Below are positions 58,442-64,000 of a stretch of 64,000 nucleotides of DNA, one piece after another. The notes under the pieces were generated by a model. That model was not told the DNA's origin. It saw only the letters and a program-made list of their open reading frames with translations, and searched no databases. The position numbers were made by a program, and so were the translations under genes. Each line of letters begins with the position of its first letter. The stretch's first letter is position 1. Source of the stretch: Rhodeus uyekii (taxonomy: Eukaryota; Chordata; Actinopteri; Cypriniformes; Acheilognathidae); NCBI GenBank assembly GCA_037043235.1, contig JAWRVZ010000025.1, forward strand, positions 3,485,001 through 3,549,000, read 5' to 3'.

Positions 58442-59124
58442 CAGTACTGTGCAATAGTCTTTTTGAAAAAGATGTTTTAAGGCAGTAGTGTGTCAGTAGG
58501 ATATTCCCGTTTACATTTCCAAACATTAATTTTGCCATTAATTGAAATAATCTGGTGATATTGTTGTATGCACAAGGAGTCTGAGAATAGCCAATGCACC
58601 ACACAGAGATCTGATATCACCATCATCGTGGCCATCTGGGATTACGCGAACAAACTGAGACGGACTAAATCCAGAACATCTGTGGCAACGTCTCCAAGAA
58701 CTTTTAAGAAACCTTCCTGCAAAGCAACAGTTCTGTGAAAAGTTTTAGGCACTTGTGTAAAAGCATCGCTGTAAAGTGACGATGCTGTCAAAAATAATCT
58801 TGTAAGTAGATTTATTTTTTAATTAACTTCTATTAACTAAATCAAATCAATATTCAGTGTGACCACCCTTTGCTTTTTCGTCATGTAATCGCAGAGAGAC
58901 TCTGTGATGGTGAGATCAGATCTCTGTATGGAGCACGGGCTGTTGTCAGACTCATGCATACAAAAATCTCATTAAATTATCAAAATTAATGTCAAAGGGG
59001 ATGCTTTGAAATGTAAACTAATATTTTCCACTGACACACTACAGCAAAAGATAGAAAAACCTAAGATAGTAAAACCTTTTTTACGGCTGAAAATACTATA
59101 ATATACTAATATTGCACAGTACTG
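58442..59124 (-). mobile_element. Tc1/mariner-like non-autonomous element (CAGTACTGTGCAATAGTC ends)
   Basis: The left cagtactgtgcaatagtc (58442) is inverted at the right as atattgcacagtactg (to 59124). Interior phrases such as agttttaggcacttgtg and gtgtgaccaccctttgc belong to a common fish Tc1-like element. About 680 bp; the transposase gene is missing. Orientation (minus) is inferred from those interior phrases. Confidence 0.65.
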
Positions 59125-59140
59125 TATATGTATGTGTATA

Positions 59141-59149
59141 TAGATATAT

Positions 59150-59224
<75 letters not shown>
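59141..59224. repeat. compound (TA)n-(GA)n microsatellite
   Basis: A TA tract up to 59180 runs directly into a GA tract to 59224. The downstream flank is shared with the tract at 54256. The Ser/Leu-rich frames crossing it on the minus strand are repeat artefacts. Confidence 0.95.
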
Positions 59225-59226
<2 letters not shown>

Positions 59227-60425
59227 ATATAGACTGATGATTTATGGTTTGAGTTATGGTTATTATGGTTGAGCAAGAGCACAGTAAAAAATGTGTACAC
59301 ATAAGCTGAAGATAGTCACTCAAAATGGGTGAACTGGGGAAAATAAGTTTAAACTCATTACTGCATAACCCACAGAAGTCTGGAGTGTTTTTGCACAGTC
59401 GGAAAGATAGCGGCTGAAACAGCAAGAGGGAGGGTGAAGAGATGGGCATATGTACTTGGCCTCTGTTTGATAACAATGTCTGTGCCATTCAGGGGTTCTT
59501 ATCACAAACAAAACACTCTGGCAGTTATTCTTCAGATGAGAACTTTTGTGGCATGACACATCTCTTGCTGAATTTGAAGGCTAAGTTTAATATAGTTCAT
59601 CAGTCATAATCCGCTGATTTACAGTAATTAGTATGAATCAATCAGCATTTCATGTTCCCTTGTCATGTCCCTCCAGAGTGAAATACTGGGTGAATTTTTA
59701 TGTTGTGACTACATAATTTCAGTGCTGAAATATGGCCCTGCATCTGAATTTATTTATTTATTTTTATACTTACAAATATCAATGCAAACTAAGTAAAATT
59801 TTGTTCAGTTGGCTAAATTAATTTCATTCCACACAATTTAAAACCAGAATCAGTTTAACTGAGGTAAACCACCCAGTCTGGACACACACTGATTGTGTGT
59901 TGCAATAAACAACAGATTGTTTATTAATACTGCAAACATCTGTACAGTCAGGGTTCATGATATGGAGATTTTCTGCAAACTTCAGAAAGTTATGAAAAAT
60001 ATATGGTCAACAGTATCCCCCTATCAAATTGCTTTCTAGTCTTCTTTGATATGTACTTCATAAATTATGATGCTCTAGGGTCTTAACATCTGCCTCTCCG
60101 ATTTGAAGAGTAATTTGACAGACATTTTCCAGATTTCACAAGTCAAAAGTGTGCGCCGACATTCCTTCTTTCCATCCACAGGGATCTGTTTGTCATTATG
60201 TTATTTCACAAGGAGTCATCCATAATCTTCATGGGGAAAGGTCACATGCTGGTCACACACATGTAGTTTTCAGTGTTCTTGTCTACATTGTTCAGCCTCA
60301 ATTCTAATAATTATTGCCAGCTGTTGGCATCCTGTATAAAGGATTTTCCACGGTGCAGACAATTCAGTAAGATGATTTTTCAAATTCACAGTGCACTTTA
60401 CACCTTAGTTTATATATGTATAAAG

Positions 60426-60456
<31 letters not shown>

Positions 60457-61073
60457 AAATAAACACACACAGCTCAAAATAAAACTTGAGCCAATGTATG
60501 TGTCATAATTTGTGTGATTAGTTTAGTTTTCATGGAATTTTAGTGTGTATTTGTCAGTAACTTTTTATTATGTTTCTTTGTTACTAGTTTCCCACCAGTA
60601 TTTAATTATCATGGACAATCGTTGATCATCACAGCTGTTCGTCTTTGTCTTCATCGTGTATTTAAGTTCCTCCTTGTGCTCACTTCAGTGTCTATTCTAG
60701 TACATGCTGTTTGTGCCATACACACTGTTTTGTATTGCTCTACTCTGAGCAATTACTCATCTTCATCTTGCTTGGAGTTAACAGTACAGAACAAAATCTT
60801 GAAAATCTTTATATACATTCAGTAATTTATTAAGAATAAAATTATGTGACAACAGTCAATGGAAACCAAAATTGAGGGCTGGATTCAAAATCATACCCAA
60901 ATCAATGTTAAAAAAAAAAACGGAAGTTATAGGCTAATCTAATAATGATCATCTTTGAATTTGATTATGTCACTGGTACGATACACATACCTGACTAATA
61001 ATAACAAATTGTCATATTTGATTTTATTCTGTCTTACTCTGAAATTATTAACTTTAGTAGATTATGTTGTATC
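59225..61073. other. intergenic DNA with (TA)n and an LTR-like patch
   Basis: (TA)n at 60426-60452. From about 60480 to 60830 the sequence (TATTTAAGTTCCTC-type core, aataaa near 60836) has the look of a decayed LTR, but without paired ends or target duplications. No gene seen. Confidence 0.35.
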
Positions 61074-61484
61074 TGTCACTGAACGAATGAGGGAGGACTC
61101 AAGATGCAGGGTGAAGGAGGTTTTATTATAACAACAAAAGGAACATAAACACAGAACAAATACCCACGATGGGGGAAAATGATAACTAAACAAGACATTC
61201 GACATGAACACAAACAAACCGGAGGTCAAGGCAGGGAATCAGGAACCAGGGAGACAATGAACAAAGATACATCTAACGACACGACACAGGACAGTAAACA
61301 CACTGGGATTAAATAGAGAACACCTGAGGAAAGGTAACAAGCAGAAACAGCTGGGATCAATAAAGGGAAAAGAGGGAACAAGATGGGAGGGGTTTTACAA
61401 TCGCAAGACACAACAAAGGGCCAGTTTCAGTGCTGGGTCAACCAATACACTAGAAACCCAAACTGAAGTGACAGAACCCTTACA
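61074..61484 (-). mobile_element. solo LTR (minus orientation)
   Basis: On the minus strand this reads from TGTAAGGGTTCTGTCAC through a TATTTAATCCC (TATA-like) box and an AATAAAACCTCC polyadenylation signal to GTGACA: U3-R-U5 order in ~411 bp, with TG/CA borders. The flanks are gtatc (61069-61073) and gttatc (61485-61490), possibly a 5-bp duplication with a one-base insertion. No internal element sequence adjoins it. Confidence 0.65.
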
Positions 61485-61494
61485 GTTATCCTTG

Positions 61495-62340
61495 TGACCA
61501 CAGTCGCATCAGGTTAGTAACGGACTAAAGTCCCGTTTGAATAGAGCATAGGGCACACCGACTGAGATTTTAGAGCTTCGGCTAACACTTGGCATTGATT
61601 CAAGTGTACTTAATTTCCGTTTAGGGCAACAAAATGTTGACCGACCAACCTAAGTAGGGTGAGCCTTACCTCTGTTTAACATAATATTATTCTAGCTAAG
61701 TGTACGTGGAAAACCACAACATGACTAAGCTACTATCAGAGAAAGTAATATTGGTCGGTTTATGACTGTAGTAGAAGTCGTGACCTCTGACTAGAGATAG
61801 TGTTACTTTAATGAAGTGTATACGGATCTATAGGGACTAAATAAAGTACTTTTAGACGCGCACGCATGAAAGCGGCCCTCTAAACAGTATAAGTCAATTA
61901 CCTCTGTCCAGTGACCAAGACATTCAAGAGACCCGAATGAACGAGGGCAATACGAGTACAGAGTTCGACAAAATAATCAAGTGTATACTAGCCAAATTAT
62001 CATATAAATCAGTGCGCGAGATTGTTGACGAGGGGGGGGGGGACCACTGATATAAATAACTGACAACCAATTGGCTTTCTAAACTAAATTTGTGGTAATT
62101 ATTAAAATGGAGTCAACAAATGGGAATTTTTCACACTGAAAAGACCAAACGCGCAGTCATCCTTCACCTGCTCCTTGGAAACCGTCGTTGAACTGATCGA
62201 GCAGGCCTTACAAAATGGTGACCTCGACGTGATCTTCAAGCCCAGGCGAGGGAAGTCTTTTCAGTAAATATTAGGATTTGCAACCGGCAAGAGGTTTGGT
62301 CATCTTCTCGTTCTTCAGCGGTTGTGGTAAGTCAATTCTT
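61495..62340 (+). mobile_element. LTR plus leader relic with tRNA-Trp-type primer-binding site
   Basis: At 62216-62233 TGGTGACCTCGACGTGAT differs at one base from the tRNA-Trp-complementary primer-binding site known from some retroviruses. It sits three bases after a CA (...ggccttaca, to 62212), which is where an LTR should end. A TATAAA at ~62052 could be the promoter of that LTR, whose 5' border may be tgtgacc (~61495). After the site there is a leader-like stretch ending in a good donor (gtaagt, ~62328), but no gag or pol frame follows. Only a fragment of an old retroelement is present; the 5' border is uncertain. An 11-bp G run lies at 62032-62042. Confidence 0.45.
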
Positions 62341-64000
62341 ATTTGCCTTTTTTTGAAGTGTTGAGGGGAAAACAGACACACCTCATCAAAATCCGCTTAG
62401 TCTTAAGAATTAGACCACCACATTGCTTCAGGGACATGAAAGGCAGCGTAGATGAGAAATGACTTCCCTTGCTGTTAAATTAAATATTATCTTGTTTGCA
62501 TACACAACAAGAGATCTGTCTTTTACATTGTTTGTGTTGTTAACTTTGTTGCAAACAAACTAGCAACACATAAATGAGAACAAACAACGCTATAAAAACA
62601 ATTGGAAAATATATCATTGAGAAATGGAAGGGCGGGTCAATGCATATGTTTATGAAAAACAAAGTTGGAAGGAAAACAGGTTGATGTGATGCAACACAGA
62701 CAAAATAGTTAAAAAGGCTTCTTGCGTGTCCTGAATTATACCTCAGCTCTCTAGCACTACTGCTACAAAGCAGAATTTATTGATAACAGATTAGAGGTGA
62801 TAAGGTTCAAATCTAAAAAATTATACACAAAATGATAGTGATGTTGTTACTGTATTTCTGTCATGAAATCAGATAACAGTGTTTCTGAGAGACTCATGGC
62901 TCATAGTCACTGTAAACCCACTCAGAAAACGCACAATTTTCTACAATTTTTTTACTTAGTCAAATAGTAACACAAAATGACTCTATCACATCCGGTAAAT
63001 AAGACAAAATGGCCGCCGTGCCTTTACATAGTCTTAAAACAGACTAAATTAAATAAACATATATATTGCTAAACGGTATAATTAATTGAGATATAAGAGT
63101 GTGATTTTAAATATTTGCATTCATATTTGAAATATAATTTTTTTCAATCCTTTATTTACAACTTGCAATACTTCACTAATGTTTTACTTCCTGCCTATGC
63201 ATCCTGTTTGCCTTTCTTCTTTTGTTTGTTCGGCAGGTTGGAGCCAATCATTTTGGTTTTCAAAGACATCCTGATAATGGCAGGTTGATTAAAGCACTAG
63301 AGGAAAGGGTGGATGGGGCCACTTCAATTAAGTCCAGTTTAAGGAAACTAACATTGTAGTCTAAGTGAACTTCTCAAAGCCATATACTCAGTTCTTATTT
63401 TTCATTAAAGTTCACTGATCATTCTTTCCAGAGGCATTATAAATCACTGTATCACTGTTCAATGTCCTGCTCAACAACATTTATGGATGTTTTAAAGAAA
63501 TATGTTTAAAAAAAGCTTTAAAAAGCTTAAAGATTATCATGCATTTCATGTTGGCAATGGACTGAGACCAACTTCTGCTTTTGTTATCTGCATAATTGAG
63601 GAAAAAGAATTTAAAGATAATATCTAATGCTTTACAATCTGAAGAAAAAACTCAGAGTTAAGCAATTGAATATGGATGGTGCTTTGCTTTCATGTTAGAT
63701 CTGGTGCCAAGTTCTTTCAGCTTAAAATATTTCATTTAAATAATCAAGAATTAACAACCAAAGTGCATATATTTGTACCATTTGGTCCACACAGACAAAA
63801 GTCCTGCCATATTTCCAGAAGGGAGGAAGGCCAGCAGATAAACCAGGAAATGGGCAGAACATAATTAGTAAGATTTTTTTTTTCCAGTCTCTCTCACTGT
63901 AAATAGGATGCTGTTTTAAAATGACTTTTAGTGTTTTGATTTCATACATAATTAGTTTCTTTATAGTAATTGAGAAGTTGATTTTGAGCCTTACATTGTC
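62341..64000. other. intergenic DNA, nothing recognised
   Basis: AT-rich with no supported exon, element end or RNA gene. Frames up to 75 codons near 63676-63949 overlap on opposite strands and show no family resemblance. Confidence 0.45.

Noticed and set aside
1..64000. CRISPR-like arrays, bacterial operons, riboswitches
   Set aside because: The only regular repeats are eukaryotic microsatellites and transposon ends; the window is vertebrate nuclear DNA.

Overview
The window looks like vertebrate, almost certainly teleost and probably cyprinid (zebrafish/carp/goldfish-like), nuclear DNA. It is AT-rich and intron-rich. Coding exons are small, GC-richer islands bounded by GT/AG splice sites. 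The space between them is filled with fish-type transposon remnants (Tc1/mariner, pogo/Tigger-like, hAT-like MITEs, DIRS-like, L2-like LINE, solo LTRs) and long (TG)n, (GA)n and (TA)n microsatellites. There are no operons and no bacterial features.

Two genes can be named. The first is the 3' part of a + strand DLGAP/SAPAP/GKAP postsynaptic scaffold gene. Seven coding exons (1276-1495, 31673-32031, 35154-35239, 35423-35826, 37380-37471, 39234-39386, 40650-40865) have matching splice phases and join into 509 codons plus a stop, ending in the PDZ ligand QTRL. Paralogue-specific segments point to dlgap2. The first of these exons is followed by a ~30 kb intron. That intron holds most of the mobile DNA, a 60-nt candidate cassette exon (24053-24112) and a well-formed 273-codon reading frame behind a good acceptor (6985-7820) that I cannot identify. 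The second gene is a single-exon, minus-strand silent voltage-gated potassium channel subunit of the Kv9 (KCNS) family (52787-54055), lying tail-to-tail with dlgap2. Both are neuronal-type genes, but nothing in the sequence shows they act together.

Layout: 1-8 possible tail of an upstream dlgap2 exon; 1276-1495 exon; 1496-31672 giant intron with MITEs at 2341-3215, 12854-13582, 17442-17639 and 17946-18702, a Tc1-like element at 15928-16841, DIRS-like copies near 13.6-15.4, 21.0-22.5 and 28.8-29.7 kb, and a solo LTR at 27402-27760; 31673-40865 remaining dlgap2 exons, with a pogo-like MITE and an L2-like LINE piece in introns; 40866-52786 intergenic DNA with a 61-bp exact duplication, a 108-bp palindrome and several MITEs; 52787-54055 the Kv9 gene; 54056-64000 mostly gene-free, with a broken secreted/ZP-like gene relic at 55532-55964, a Tc1-like MITE, and LTR-type remnants around 61.0-62.3 kb, one with a tRNA-Trp-type primer-binding-site match.

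I found no convincing new multi-gene system. The best leads are the unidentified 273-codon exon (phase-compatible with a dlgap2 alternative last exon), the in-frame 60-nt cassette exon, the 61-bp duplication plus zero-spacer palindrome, and the Kv9 subunit with an unusually short C-terminus.
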